Assembly (NCBI GenBank): GCA_964344435.1
Contig: CAYFNH010000012.1
Location: 1-34,323 of the forward strand
DNA length: 34,323 bases
Source of the DNA: Thiopontia sp964344435
Lineage (GTDB): Bacteria; Pseudomonadota; Gammaproteobacteria; GCF-002020875
Reading direction: 5' to 3'
Shown: one piece after another, positions 1 through 7,893 of the stretch
Numbering within the stretch: the first letter of the stretch is position 1
Layout: every line of letters starts with the position of its first letter
Program-made: the position numbers and the translations under genes
The notes under the pieces: model-generated
Told to the model about the DNA's origin: nothing
The model's input: the letters and a program-made list of their open reading frames with translations, nothing else
Database searches by the model: none

Positions 1-54
1 GAACCCACGTTTGAAGCTTGGGAAGCTCCAGTTCTACCATTGAACTACACCCGC
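1..54 (-). tRNA. tRNA-Gly (anticodon CCC), 3' part cut by window edge
   Basis: Read on the minus strand, the 5' end at 54 begins GCGGGTGTAGTTCAATGGTA, a typical tRNA-Gly acceptor and D-arm. The anticodon stem GGAGC/GCTTC encloses the loop TTCCCAA (complement of 18-24), so the anticodon is CCC. It closely resembles the E. coli glyU type. The sequence stops inside the T arm at the window edge, so the acceptor 3' strand and CCA are not seen. No tRNA lies immediately upstream on this strand. Confidence 0.9.
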
Positions 55-129
55 ATGAGATCGGCCAGCTGGCTGTCGCCGAAGTGAGGCGTACTGTACG
101 CAATCAAGGGCTGGCATGGCAAGTGCTTT

Positions 130-3100
130 CTACTCGGGGCCCTGAGAGATTTTGGCCACTACCACCTCAACCTCCTGTAGCAGTGTTGCGGCAGCCGCAG
201 ACATCTCTGCACCCACACTCCCCTCCTCTCTCTGCGCATCACACACTGCAGCGGCCAGCCGGGTAAGCCCGGGATAACCGAAGCTTCCACCCATCCCCTT
301 GATGTTGTGGGCAACCTGATAGAGCGCACTCCACTCGGTTGTCTGCAGCGCCTGTTCCAGCTCAATTTTGAGGCTGGCAAGACGCTCCTCGAACAGTGCT
401 CGCAGCGAGTCATCAATAAAGGTGTCGTCGACTGTGTCCTCTTCCCCCACCACAGTTCGCCCATCATCCGCCTCCAACCGTAGCGGGCGCTTATGCCGCT
501 GTGCCGCAACCCACTGCTGATCGAGCAGACGCACAATCTGCTTGAGAGGTTCATTCGAGAACGGTTTCTCCAGATAGAGCACCCCATAACCAATCACCTG
601 GTTGATCTGCTCAATGGTGGTATCCGAATAGGCGGTTACAAAGACAATGAAGATATTGGGGTCAATCCTGCGAATCTCCCGGGCGGTCTCCAGTCCATCG
701 ATTCCCGGTGGCATACGCATGTCGATCAACGCAACTGAGTAGGGCCTGCCTGAGTTGAGGGCCGCCTTGACCATCTCCACTCCGACCACCCCCTGCAGGG
801 CAACATCAACCTCATATTCCCCACTTGATTCTGTCTCTGGCAGAGGATCCACTTCACCAAAGGTCTCCTCCAGATCGGGCGGAAATCGATTCTCTCGATG
901 CCACTCTCTATCCAGCAAGATCTGGTAGAGCTGCAGCACATGCTCTTCATCATCGATCGCCAGAATACGTCCACCACGGTGGTTACTCCCATCCGCAATC
1001 ACAGACTCCGACGCCACCTTGAGCCCCTGGTCCGCCTTGAGATAGCGAGCCACCACCCTCTGCAGCTCCTGCTTGTCCAGTGGCTTGGAGAGGAATTCAT
1101 CACAACCTGCCTGCTGAAATTGATCCCGGTGTTTCTGCATCACATTGGCAGTCAGCGCTACTACCGGAGTGGTTCTGCCAAGATTACGTAGCGATTGTGT
1201 GGCCTCCAATCCGTCCATTACCGGCATCTGCATATCCATCAGAATGAGATCAAACTCCCGCTCCAGTGCCAGAGAAAGTGCCTCCTCTCCATTACCCGCC
1301 AGGGTGACTGTGACCCCCATCGACTCCAGCACCTTACGCTCCAGCATCTGCAGTTCCGGGGTATCTTCGGCTACCAGCACCTCTCCGATAAAGCGTTGAC
1401 TCAGCGCCTGTCGGGATGGCACACGGTTGCATGGTGCCGGATCAGCTGACAGGTCACTCTCCTCATAGGGGAGTCGCAGCACAAAACACGAACCCTTGCC
1501 CTCTTCACTGCTTACCTCGATGTCCCCTCTCATCATCTGAGCGAGTGTTTTGGAGATATGCAGCCCCAGGCCCGTACCACCAAAACGGCGGGAGATGGTG
1601 CCATCGGCCTGCTCGAATCGCTGAAACAGGCGCCCCAGCGCCTCATCCGACATGCCGATCCCGGTATCCTCAACCGCGAAACAGAGCATCTCCTCTTCAA
1701 TCCAGCTACGTACCGTTACCCCACCCTGTTCGGTGAACTTGAGCGCATTGCTCAACAGGTTAAGCAGAATCTGGGTCACCCGCTGCTCGTCGCCCCAGAG
1801 TTGATAATCCGGCTCTGCCTGCTGCTCCAACTTGAGCCACAAGCCATTCTCTTTGGCCTTGGTGGCAAACATCGACTCGATCTGGCAATGCAGTCTACTC
1901 AGGTCGTATGGTGCATAGTTGATATCAAATTTCCCCGCCTCAATCTTGGAGAGATCCAGAATATCGTTGACCAGAGAGAGCAGGTTGACCCCGGAGACCT
2001 CTATGGTCTTGAACAGGCGATGCTGCTCCTCATTCGCCTCTCCATCAAGCAGCAGTTCCGTCGCCCCGAGAATGGCCGTCAACGGGGTGCGCAGCTCATG
2101 GCTCATCGAAGCAAGAAACTCATCCTTTACCTTGCCCGCCTTCAACAACTTCTCCTCATACTGTTTCAAGCGGGTAATATTGGTGACCCCTCCGGTCATA
2201 CGCAGTGACTTGCCCTCGGCATCTCGCTCAACCACCTGACCACGGTCACTGACCCACACCACATCGCCCTGTGGCGATACCATTCTGTGTTCACTCTGGT
2301 AACGCTCCACCTCTCCCTGCAGGCACGCCTTCACCCGCTGCATCACCTCCTCACGATCCTCTTCATGAATCAGCTCGGTAAACTGCTCAACAGTATGCTC
2401 CTGATAGTGTTCATCCAGCCCCATCATGTCGATCCAACTTTGGTTATGGGTTACCCGATTGGCGGTAATATCCCAATCCCAGATCCCATCACCAATGATG
2501 CCGAGCACCTGCTCGATAAAGCTTTTTTTCTCCTCCACCATGCGCAACAACTGCTCTCTGGCCTGCTCCTGCCGTTTTGCAGCAGTAACGTCGCGGCCGG
2601 TACCGTGATACCCCAGAAAGGTGCCATCCTCGGCAAAGAAGGGGACCCCACTGATTGAGAGCCAAACCTCCTCTTCTCCCTTGTATACCGCGTAGACAAA
2701 ATCCTTGAACGGCTGTCTGCTCGCCAGCTGCTGTCGGTGCTCTGCCAACTGCTCCTGACTTACCTGGCTCATCTCGATCTGATCTCTGCACTTCCCCATC
2801 AACCACTGAGGAGAGAGACCGGTGATCGCCTCCAGCGCCCCCTCGAAGTGGGTAAAGCGGTGCTCTGCATCACTCTCCCAGAACCAGTCGGAGGCACTCT
2901 CTGCATAGTCTCCAAGCTGTTTACGCAGCGCCTCTAGCTGGCTGGCCCGATTTTCCAACTCCCGATTCAGCTGCTGCTCAAAACGCCGCCGGGAACGCCG
3001 ATCCTTCAGCAGCAGGGAGAAGATCACCAACGAGAGTACTGCAATCAGGATGGTCATCAGCAGGTAGACCAGGTACTGCCACTCCAGCAATCCACGATAC

Positions 3101-4014
3101 AGATCCGGCTCACGATATTTGAGCAGGTACCAACGCTCTGCTGCCTGACCAGGCTGGAGCCCAAACTCGGCCCCATCCAGCTCCATCGAACTCAACAACC
3201 CACCAGCCAGATCTTCCAGCTGAATACCATGAGCCGAGCGGATCTGTTGCAGTGCTCCGGGCATCCTCTGCTCCAGGGTACGCGGATCATCGAACATGAA
3301 CCCCCACTCCAGCGCCGCTTCCGGCCCCACCAGCCAGTCCCCCTGCTCATTGACCAGCCAGAAGCGCTGCTGCGGACTGACTTTGAGCTGCTGCAACACC
3401 GAATCAAAATCGACGTTGAGCATCAGAAAACCATTATCCTCCCCATTCTCGGCAGGTGGAAGGCGGTAACCAATACGCAACATCGGTTGATAGGGTTGTA
3501 CCACCTCGCCATGCTCGACATTGAGGTCGATACGCGAGAGGTAGAGTGCTTCCGGCGCCAGCAACAACACCTGTTGGGTGTAGTAGCGGTTCGACTTGTC
3601 CTGTAGCTCTGCCTCGGGCACCTGCACCACGCGATCCCCGCGACGCTCGATACGCACCCGCTCTTTTCCATCGGCACCAATCCAGCGCATCTGTACAAAA
3701 TCGAGATTACTCTCCAGAAAGCTCTGAAAGTGGTTCACCACCCCCTGTTCAAACTGCGCTTTACCCTCGCGTGCTCCCTCCTGTTCCAGCACAAACTCAC
3801 GCCCCTGCCCCTTCACCTCATTACTCAGGGTCGTCAGGGTGTGAATGAGAAATTGATGTGTCTGCTGAACAGAGTGTGCCTCTTCGAGCTGAAACCGGGC
3901 CTGCTCATTGTCGATGCTGCGTTCGCCCACCAGCTGGATAATCACCATGGCAGCAACCAGTACTGCGGCAAGAAAGAGATCAGTGGTGAGGTTGAACGGT
4001 TGCCGTATTCGCAT
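130..4014 (-). CDS. Hybrid sensor histidine kinase (sensor, 2 PAS, HisKA, HATPase, 2 REC, Hpt)
   Basis: A 1294-residue membrane phosphorelay kinase. Order of domains: TM1 about 12-30, periplasmic sensor region 31-311 (probably Cache-like), TM2 about 312-336, PAS domains about 365-480 and 495-615, HisKA with phospho-accepting His639 (SHELRTP), HATPase with an N box near 752-756, DTGIG 783-787 and GGTGLGL 812-818. Two receiver domains follow: Asp927 with Lys977, and Asp1098 with Lys1150. A C-terminal Hpt domain has His1236 (AHNIKG). The second receiver carries a roughly 30-residue acidic insertion near 1036-1070. All phosphorelay residues are present, so the protein should be active. The signal and output are unknown: no dedicated response regulator is adjacent. 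It stands alone, with its own promoter-like sequence upstream. Confidence 0.93.
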   Translation of the reverse strand: MRIRQPFNLTTDLFLAAVLVAAMVIIQLVGERSIDNEQARFQLEEAHSVQQTHQFLIHTLTTLSNEVKGQGREFVLEQEGAREGKAQFEQGVVNHFQSFLESNLDFVQMRWIGADGKERVRIERRGDRVVQVPEAELQDKSNRYYTQQVLLLAPEALYLSRIDLNVEHGEVVQPYQPMLRIGYRLPPAENGEDNGFLMLNVDFDSVLQQLKVSPQQRFWLVNEQGDWLVGPEAALEWGFMFDDPRTLEQRMPGALQQIRSAHGIQLEDLAGGLLSSMELDGAEFGLQPGQAAERWYLLKYREPDLYRGLLEWQYLVYLLMTILIAVLSLVIFSLLLKDRRSRRRFEQQLNRELENRASQLEALRKQLGDYAESASDWFWESDAEHRFTHFEGALEAITGLSPQWLMGKCRDQIEMSQVSQEQLAEHRQQLASRQPFKDFVYAVYKGEEEVWLSISGVPFFAEDGTFLGYHGTGRDVTAAKRQEQAREQLLRMVEEKKSFIEQVLGIIGDGIWDWDITANRVTHNQSWIDMMGLDEHYQEHTVEQFTELIHEEDREEVMQRVKACLQGEVERYQSEHRMVSPQGDVVWVSDRGQVVERDAEGKSLRMTGGVTNITRLKQYEEKLLKAGKVKDEFLASMSHELRTPLTAILGATELLLDGEANEEQHRLFKTIEVSGVNLLSLVNDILDLSKIEAGKFDINYAPYDLSRLHCQIESMFATKAKENGLWLKLEQQAEPDYQLWGDEQRVTQILLNLLSNALKFTEQGGVTVRSWIEEEMLCFAVEDTGIGMSDEALGRLFQRFEQADGTISRRFGGTGLGLHISKTLAQMMRGDIEVSSEEGKGSCFVLRLPYEESDLSADPAPCNRVPSRQALSQRFIGEVLVAEDTPELQMLERKVLESMGVTVTLAGNGEEALSLALEREFDLILMDMQMPVMDGLEATQSLRNLGRTTPVVALTANVMQKHRDQFQQAGCDEFLSKPLDKQELQRVVARYLKADQGLKVASESVIADGSNHRGGRILAIDDEEHVLQLYQILLDREWHRENRFPPDLEETFGEVDPLPETESSGEYEVDVALQGVVGVEMVKAALNSGRPYSVALIDMRMPPGIDGLETAREIRRIDPNIFIVFVTAYSDTTIEQINQVIGYGVLYLEKPFSNEPLKQIVRLLDQQWVAAQRHKRPLRLEADDGRTVVGEEDTVDDTFIDDSLRALFEERLASLKIELEQALQTTEWSALYQVAHNIKGMGGSFGYPGLTRLAAAVCDAQREEGSVGAEMSAAAATLLQEVEVVVAKISQGPE

Positions 4015-4070
4015 TGGAGTGAGTGTTTTTAGGGGTCGAGTAGCAGTAATAATAGTGATAATTCGCAGAC

Positions 4071-4099
4071 ATTATAGAGATCAGCACCAACGGTGTCAT
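4071..4099 (-). promoter_or_regulatory. Sigma70-type promoter for the hybrid kinase
   Basis: On the minus strand there is a -35 ATGACA (complement of 4094-4099), a 17-bp spacer and a -10 TATAAT (complement of 4071-4076). The match is 5/6 and 6/6, with the start codon of the kinase about 55 bp downstream. This is a prediction from the consensus only. Confidence 0.5.
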
Positions 4100-4140
4100 T
4101 GACTGGAGGTTCACACACCTCTCGGGTCGCCATTGACACC
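4092..4140. repeat. Inverted repeat between divergent kinase and thiS promoters
   Basis: GGTGTCA (4092-4098) pairs with TGACACC (4134-4140), and a smaller hairpin GAGGT/ACCTC (4106-4110 / 4117-4121) lies inside. The outer arms overlap the two candidate -35 hexamers of the divergent promoters. Part of the symmetry may simply reflect two divergent TTGACA-like elements. No U-tract follows, so it is not an intrinsic terminator. Confidence 0.35.
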
Positions 4141-4161
4141 ACCAGATGATGCAAGGACAAT
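4133..4161 (+). promoter_or_regulatory. Sigma70-type promoter for thiS-thiG
   Basis: A perfect -35 TTGACA (4133-4138), a 17-bp spacer and a -10-like GACAAT (4156-4161, 4/6) lie about 50 bp before thiS. I looked for a TPP riboswitch in the leader and saw none. Confidence 0.45.
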
Positions 4162-4213
4162 TCTCGCCCACCCCAACTTCCCCCCAACCTGCAAGTAGAC
4201 AGCAACGATTCCG

Positions 4214-4420
4214 ATGGTTATTCAGTTAAATGGTGAGTCCCACACACTTCCCGATGGTGCCAGTGCCGCCGATCTGGTTGACTCACTACAGCTTACCGAG
4301 CGCAGGATTGCGATGGAGGTAAACCTGGAGATCCTGCCCCGCAGCCGCTATGCAGAGCAGATCCTCAACCAGGGGGATCGGGTGGAGATTGTCCATGCCA
4401 TTGGTGGTGGTGCCCTCTAA
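4214..4420 (+). CDS. thiS: Sulfur carrier protein ThiS, with two residues beyond the GG tail
   Basis: A 68-residue ubiquitin-fold protein that, as a C-terminal thiocarboxylate, donates sulfur to the thiazole ring of thiamine through ThiG. The body (MVIQLNGE at the start, VEIVHAIGGG near the end) is clearly ThiS and is followed 41 bp later by thiG. The reading frame continues after Gly64-Gly65-Gly66 with Ala67-Leu68 before TAA, whereas ThiS normally ends at the di-glycine. Adenylation needs a free C-terminal Gly, so either the extra residues are trimmed or the protein works differently; see findings. No strong ribosome-binding site is visible. ThiF, ThiH, ThiO or an obvious JAMM protease are not in this window. 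Confidence 0.9.
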   Translation: MVIQLNGESHTLPDGASAADLVDSLQLTERRIAMEVNLEILPRSRYAEQILNQGDRVEIVHAIGGGAL

Positions 4421-4461
4421 ATCACCGCCCGTTTTCATCCAGACCAAGGAGCCGCAGAATC

Positions 4462-5244
4462 ATGCCCAACGACACCTTTACCATTGCCGGAACCGAGTAC
4501 CACTCCCGACTGCTGGTGGGCTCTGGAAAATACAAGGATCTGGAGGAGACCCGCCTTGCCACCGAGGCGAGTGGTGCAGAGATCGTAACCGTGGCCATCC
4601 GCCGTTCCAATATCGGCCAAAACCCGGATGAACCCAACCTGCTGGATGCTATCCCGCCGCAGAAGTACACCATTCTGCCCAACACCGCAGGCTGCTTCAC
4701 TGCAGAGGATGCGGTGCGTACCTGTCGTCTGGCCCGCGAGCTGCTGGACGGCCACAATCTGGTCAAGCTGGAGGTGCTGGGCGATGAGAAAACCCTCTAC
4801 CCCGACATCACCGCCACGCTGGAGGCGGCCGAGGTACTGATCAAGGATAACTTTGATGTAATGGTCTACACCAGCGATGACCCGTTGATTGCCAAGCGCC
4901 TGGAAGAGATGGGGTGTGTCGCGGTGATGCCACTGGCGGCCCCGATCGGCTCCGGGCTGGGGATCCGCAACCCACACAATATCCGCCTGATTGTAGAGAA
5001 TGCCAAGGTACCGATTCTGGTTGATGCCGGTGTCGGCACTGCCTCGGACGCGGCCATTGCGATGGAGCTCGGATGTGATGGGGTATTGATGAACACCGCC
5101 ATCGCTGCCGCAAAAGATCCGGTACTGATGGCCTCGGCGATGAAGAAGGGGATTGAGGCGGGCCGCGAGGCCTTCCTGGCCGGACGTATGCCGAAGAAGG
5201 CGTATGCCAGTGCCTCCTCCCCTATCGACGGCACCTTTTTCTAA
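4462..5244 (+). CDS. thiG: Thiazole synthase ThiG
   Basis: This 260-residue cytoplasmic TIM-barrel enzyme forms the thiazole phosphate moiety of thiamine from DXP, dehydroglycine and ThiS thiocarboxylate. Recognisable features are the N-terminal LLVGSGKY, the Schiff-base lysine in VKLEVLGD (Lys102), the phosphate-binding stretch PLAAPIGSGLGI and VLMNTAIA, and the usual C-terminal SSPIDG. The length is normal for the family. The start at ATG 4462 is preceded by AAGGAG about 10 bp upstream. It lies 41 bp after thiS, forming a thiS-thiG unit, and trmB follows after 7 bp, so the three are probably co-transcribed. Confidence 0.97.
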   Translation: MPNDTFTIAGTEYHSRLLVGSGKYKDLEETRLATEASGAEIVTVAIRRSNIGQNPDEPNLLDAIPPQKYTILPNTAGCFTAEDAVRTCRLARELLDGHNLVKLEVLGDEKTLYPDITATLEAAEVLIKDNFDVMVYTSDDPLIAKRLEEMGCVAVMPLAAPIGSGLGIRNPHNIRLIVENAKVPILVDAGVGTASDAAIAMELGCDGVLMNTAIAAAKDPVLMASAMKKGIEAGREAFLAGRMPKKAYASASSPIDGTFF

Positions 5245-5251
5245 CGCTACC

Positions 5252-5920
5252 TTGCGCCATATCCGCTCCTTCGTACGGCGTGAGGGTCGGATGACCCAGA
5301 GCCAGCGGCGTGCTCTGGAAAATCTCTGGCCCCGTTATGGTATCGAGCCCGACACTGCAATTGATCCGGTCGCGCTATTCGGGCGCAGTGCGCCATTGCA
5401 CCTGGAGATAGGCTTCGGTATGGGTCATGCGCTGTTTGAACTCGCCTCTACCCACCCCGAGGAGGACTATATCGGTATTGAGGTGCACCGCCCCGGTGTC
5501 GGTCGACTACTCGACGAGATGGAGAAAAACGGCACCCATAATATCCGCCTGCTCAAACATGATGCTGTCGAGGTACTGCAACAGCAGCTACCGGAGTGCT
5601 GCCTTGATACGGTGATGCTCTTCTTCCCCGATCCCTGGCACAAGAAGCGCCACCACAAGCGCCGGATTGTGCAACCCGAGTTCATTCAATCGGTACGGCG
5701 CTGTCTCAAACCCGGTGGTCTCTTCCACCTGGCTACCGACTGGGAGGAGTATGCCGAGTGGATGATGGAGATGCTCGGTCGTGCCGAGGGCTTCCGCAAC
5801 CGTGTCGCTACGGGTGCATTTGCACCCCGCCCAGCAACACGCCCCGTCACCCGGTTTGAACAGCGCGGCCTGCGGCTTGGCCATGGTGTGTGGGATCTGC
5901 TGTTCGAGAAAACAGAATGA
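5252..5920 (+). CDS. trmB: tRNA (guanine-N7-)-methyltransferase TrmB, TTG start
   Basis: A SAM-dependent enzyme that makes m7G46 in tRNA variable loops. The family motifs are LEIGFGMG (SAM loop), GIEVHRPGVG, FFPDPWHKKRHHKRRI and the C-terminal FEQRG..LGHGVWDL. I chose TTG 5252, giving 222 residues, because it keeps the conserved N-terminal IRSFVRREGR and begins 7 bp after the thiG stop. An ATG at 5291 would remove that conserved motif. An ATG at 5153 would add 33 unconserved residues that overlap thiG out of frame. No good ribosome-binding site is seen, so translation may be coupled to thiG. The stop overlaps the next start codon (ATGA). Confidence 0.92.
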   Translation: MRHIRSFVRREGRMTQSQRRALENLWPRYGIEPDTAIDPVALFGRSAPLHLEIGFGMGHALFELASTHPEEDYIGIEVHRPGVGRLLDEMEKNGTHNIRLLKHDAVEVLQQQLPECCLDTVMLFFPDPWHKKRHHKRRIVQPEFIQSVRRCLKPGGLFHLATDWEEYAEWMMEMLGRAEGFRNRVATGAFAPRPATRPVTRFEQRGLRLGHGVWDLLFEKTE

Positions 5921-6528
5921 GTGAATCAAACAAGCTGCTCAACCGACATCACCCCTTTGTCGTGGTACTGGGAATCAGCGCAGTTGTAGTCGCTGCTGTG
6001 CTGCTATTCAATCTGGGCAGTTCTCTCTCTTCCGGCACCACTGAAGCGGATACCGCAGAACCGGATAACCGGGTTACTCATATCGATCAAATCCCACCAT
6101 TCTCTCTGCCGGATACCGAGGGGGTGGTGCATAGCTTGAGTGACTGGCAGGGCAAGGTGATTCTGCTCAACTTCTGGGCCACCTGGTGCCCTCCGTGCAA
6201 ATATGAGATTCCCGATTTCATGGAATTTCAGAGTGAATATGGGGAGGCTGGTTTTCAGATTGTCGGTATCGGCATCGATGAGCCGGAGAATATCCGACAG
6301 TTTAATGATGATATGGGGATCAACTATCCTCTGCTAACCGCAACTGACCCGGAGATGATGAACCATTGGGGTAACCGCCAGCAGGTTCTGCCCTATTCGG
6401 TGGTGATTGATCGAGCCGGTGAAATTCGCTACATTCACCGCGGTCAGCTGCAGCCATCCACCTTCGAGCGTACCATTCTGCCGCTGATCACCTCACAGTC
6501 CACTTCAGAACCTGCCCCGCAACCTTAG
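5917..6528 (+). CDS. Membrane-anchored TlpA/ResA-like thiol-disulfide oxidoreductase
   Basis: A 203-residue protein with an N-terminal hydrophobic anchor (about 13-36), an acidic linker, and a thioredoxin fold of the AhpC/TSA-TlpA type with the redox motif WCPPC (Cys91, Cys94). A cis-proline-like QVLPYSVVID follows. It should act in the periplasm, reducing or exchanging disulfides, for example in apocytochrome c or other heme-binding Cys pairs. The start ATG 5917 overlaps the trmB stop (ATGA). An in-frame ATG at 5890 lies inside trmB and adds a charged leader, so it is unlikely. The next gene starts 9 bp after the stop, suggesting the two work together. It is distinct from the ccmG gene further on. 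Confidence 0.88.
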   Translation: MSESNKLLNRHHPFVVVLGISAVVVAAVLLFNLGSSLSSGTTEADTAEPDNRVTHIDQIPPFSLPDTEGVVHSLSDWQGKVILLNFWATWCPPCKYEIPDFMEFQSEYGEAGFQIVGIGIDEPENIRQFNDDMGINYPLLTATDPEMMNHWGNRQQVLPYSVVIDRAGEIRYIHRGQLQPSTFERTILPLITSQSTSEPAPQP

Positions 6529-6537
6529 GAGAGTCGC

Positions 6538-7677
6538 ATGGAGCCAAATCAACAGCAGATTGTCATTATCGGTGCCGGGTTTGCCGCGCTGACTGCGATC
6601 AAGAGTCTCCGCAAGGGGCACTTCAGCGGATCAATCACCCTGATTTCACCGCACACCACCTTTGCCTACCTGCCCAGCACCATCTGGATTCCCTCCGGGC
6701 TGCGTTCCCGTGAGGATCTGGAGATTCCACTGGAGAATTTCTTCGCCCGCTTCTCCGTACGCCATTTTCAGGGCACAGTCACCGGGCTCAACCCTGAACA
6801 GCGCCAAGTCATTACCGACCAGGGCGAGGTCAGCTACGATCGTCTGCTGATCGCCAGCGGTGCCCGTTTCATCCAGAAGCTGCCCGGCATACAGGAGCAT
6901 GCCATCATCCCCTGCGACGGTATTGCCGCCGGAGAGCAGATTCGCGACCGTCTTGCATCCATGGAGTCTGGCGCCATTGCCATGGGCTTTGCCGGCAACC
7001 CCAACGAGCCTGCGGCGATGCGAGGCGGGCCGGTATTCGAGTTCCTCTATGGTCTCGATACCTTGCTGCGCAAACAGGGGCGACGCGATCGCTTTCAACT
7101 GACCTTCTTCAGCCCGGCACCGGAACCGGGCAAGCGCATGGGCCCGAATGCGGTCAAGGGGCTGCTTAAAGAGATGAAGAAACGGGGAATCGAGACCCAC
7201 CTGGGCCACAAGATGAAGCAGATCACTGCCGACAAGGTGGTCACCGAGGGGGGAGAATTTGCCAGCGATCTCACGCTGTTCATGCCGGGGCTAACCGGCC
7301 CGGCATGGCTGCAACAGAGTGGGCTGCCGCTCTCTGCCGGTGGATTTATCGTAGCGGACAAGGGGGGGCGCATTGCCGGACACCCCGAAATCTATGTTGC
7401 CGGAGACAGTGGCAGTTTTCCGGGGCCGGAGTGGCTGCCGAAGCAGGCCCACATGGCTGATCTGCAGGCGGAGGCTGCGATCAAGAATATGCTCTCCGAT
7501 ATGGCGGGCCAACCGGCCCAGCACCAGTTCAAGGTTGAGCTGATCTGTATTGTCGACTCACTCTCCACCGGCGTGCTGGTCTACCGTGACCTGAAACGGG
7601 CCATCGTCTTCCGCTGCCGTCTGTTTCACTGGGCCAAACTGCTGTTCGAGAAGCTCTACCTGCGCGGCATCCGCTGA
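6538..7677 (+). CDS. FAD-dependent oxidoreductase, sulfide:quinone-reductase-like
   Basis: A 379-residue flavoprotein with the N-terminal dinucleotide-binding motif VIIGAGFAAL, a second motif region around DRLLIASGA, and the FAD-closing IYVAGDSG near 285-292. The fold and the C-terminal amphipathic stretch (HWAKLLFEKLYLRG) resemble membrane-associated SQR. Cys126 and Cys337 sit where SQR cysteines occur, but the middle redox cysteine region (about 155-168, GNPNEPAAMRGGP) has no cysteine. A classical SQR trisulfide mechanism is therefore doubtful. It could be a divergent SQR, a rhodanese-like partner or another quinone reductase. AGGAG precedes ATG 6538, and the gene is tightly coupled to the TlpA-like gene. 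The downstream position of fccAB supports a link to reduced sulfur. Confidence 0.8.
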   Translation: MEPNQQQIVIIGAGFAALTAIKSLRKGHFSGSITLISPHTTFAYLPSTIWIPSGLRSREDLEIPLENFFARFSVRHFQGTVTGLNPEQRQVITDQGEVSYDRLLIASGARFIQKLPGIQEHAIIPCDGIAAGEQIRDRLASMESGAIAMGFAGNPNEPAAMRGGPVFEFLYGLDTLLRKQGRRDRFQLTFFSPAPEPGKRMGPNAVKGLLKEMKKRGIETHLGHKMKQITADKVVTEGGEFASDLTLFMPGLTGPAWLQQSGLPLSAGGFIVADKGGRIAGHPEIYVAGDSGSFPGPEWLPKQAHMADLQAEAAIKNMLSDMAGQPAQHQFKVELICIVDSLSTGVLVYRDLKRAIVFRCRLFHWAKLLFEKLYLRGIR

Positions 7678-7704
7678 TGCGAATGCACCATCCCCGCTAA
7701 AATC

Positions 7705-7733
7705 GTAATATCATAATACTCTAACTATATAAT
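7705..7733 (+). promoter_or_regulatory. Candidate fccAB promoter with imperfect dyad
   Basis: In the 216-bp AT-rich gap before fccA there is a consensus TATAAT (7728-7733). No good -35 hexamer is present; instead the near-palindrome GTAATATCATAATAC (7705-7719, 12 of 15 positions symmetric) occupies that place. A weak -35 covered by a dyad would fit a regulated promoter. The leader to fccA is about 150 bp and has a small GGTTAT/ATAACC hairpin (7765-7770 / 7777-7782). Prediction only. Confidence 0.35.
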
Positions 7734-7893
7734 TTAGAACATTTTTTATTGCACTTCTCTATAGGGTTATGAAAGAATAACCAGCCATTCACTCAACACA
7801 CACCAAAGGGCTGCATCCAAGCTGGACAAACGCATCAGCCCCAAGGTGGATATTGAATGGATAATAATGATCATAACCAAGGAGGATTACTCA

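Noticed and set aside
1558..2208. Plus-strand open frame inside the hybrid kinase gene
   Set aside because: The minus strand encodes HisKA and HATPase motifs here; the plus frame is a shadow.
4141..4213. Possible TPP riboswitch upstream of thiS
   Set aside because: The conserved THI-box elements (such as CTGAGA) are absent and the space between promoter and start is too short.
6538..7677. Confident naming as sqr (sulfide:quinone reductase)
   Set aside because: The middle redox cysteine is missing, so I kept the call at SQR-like.
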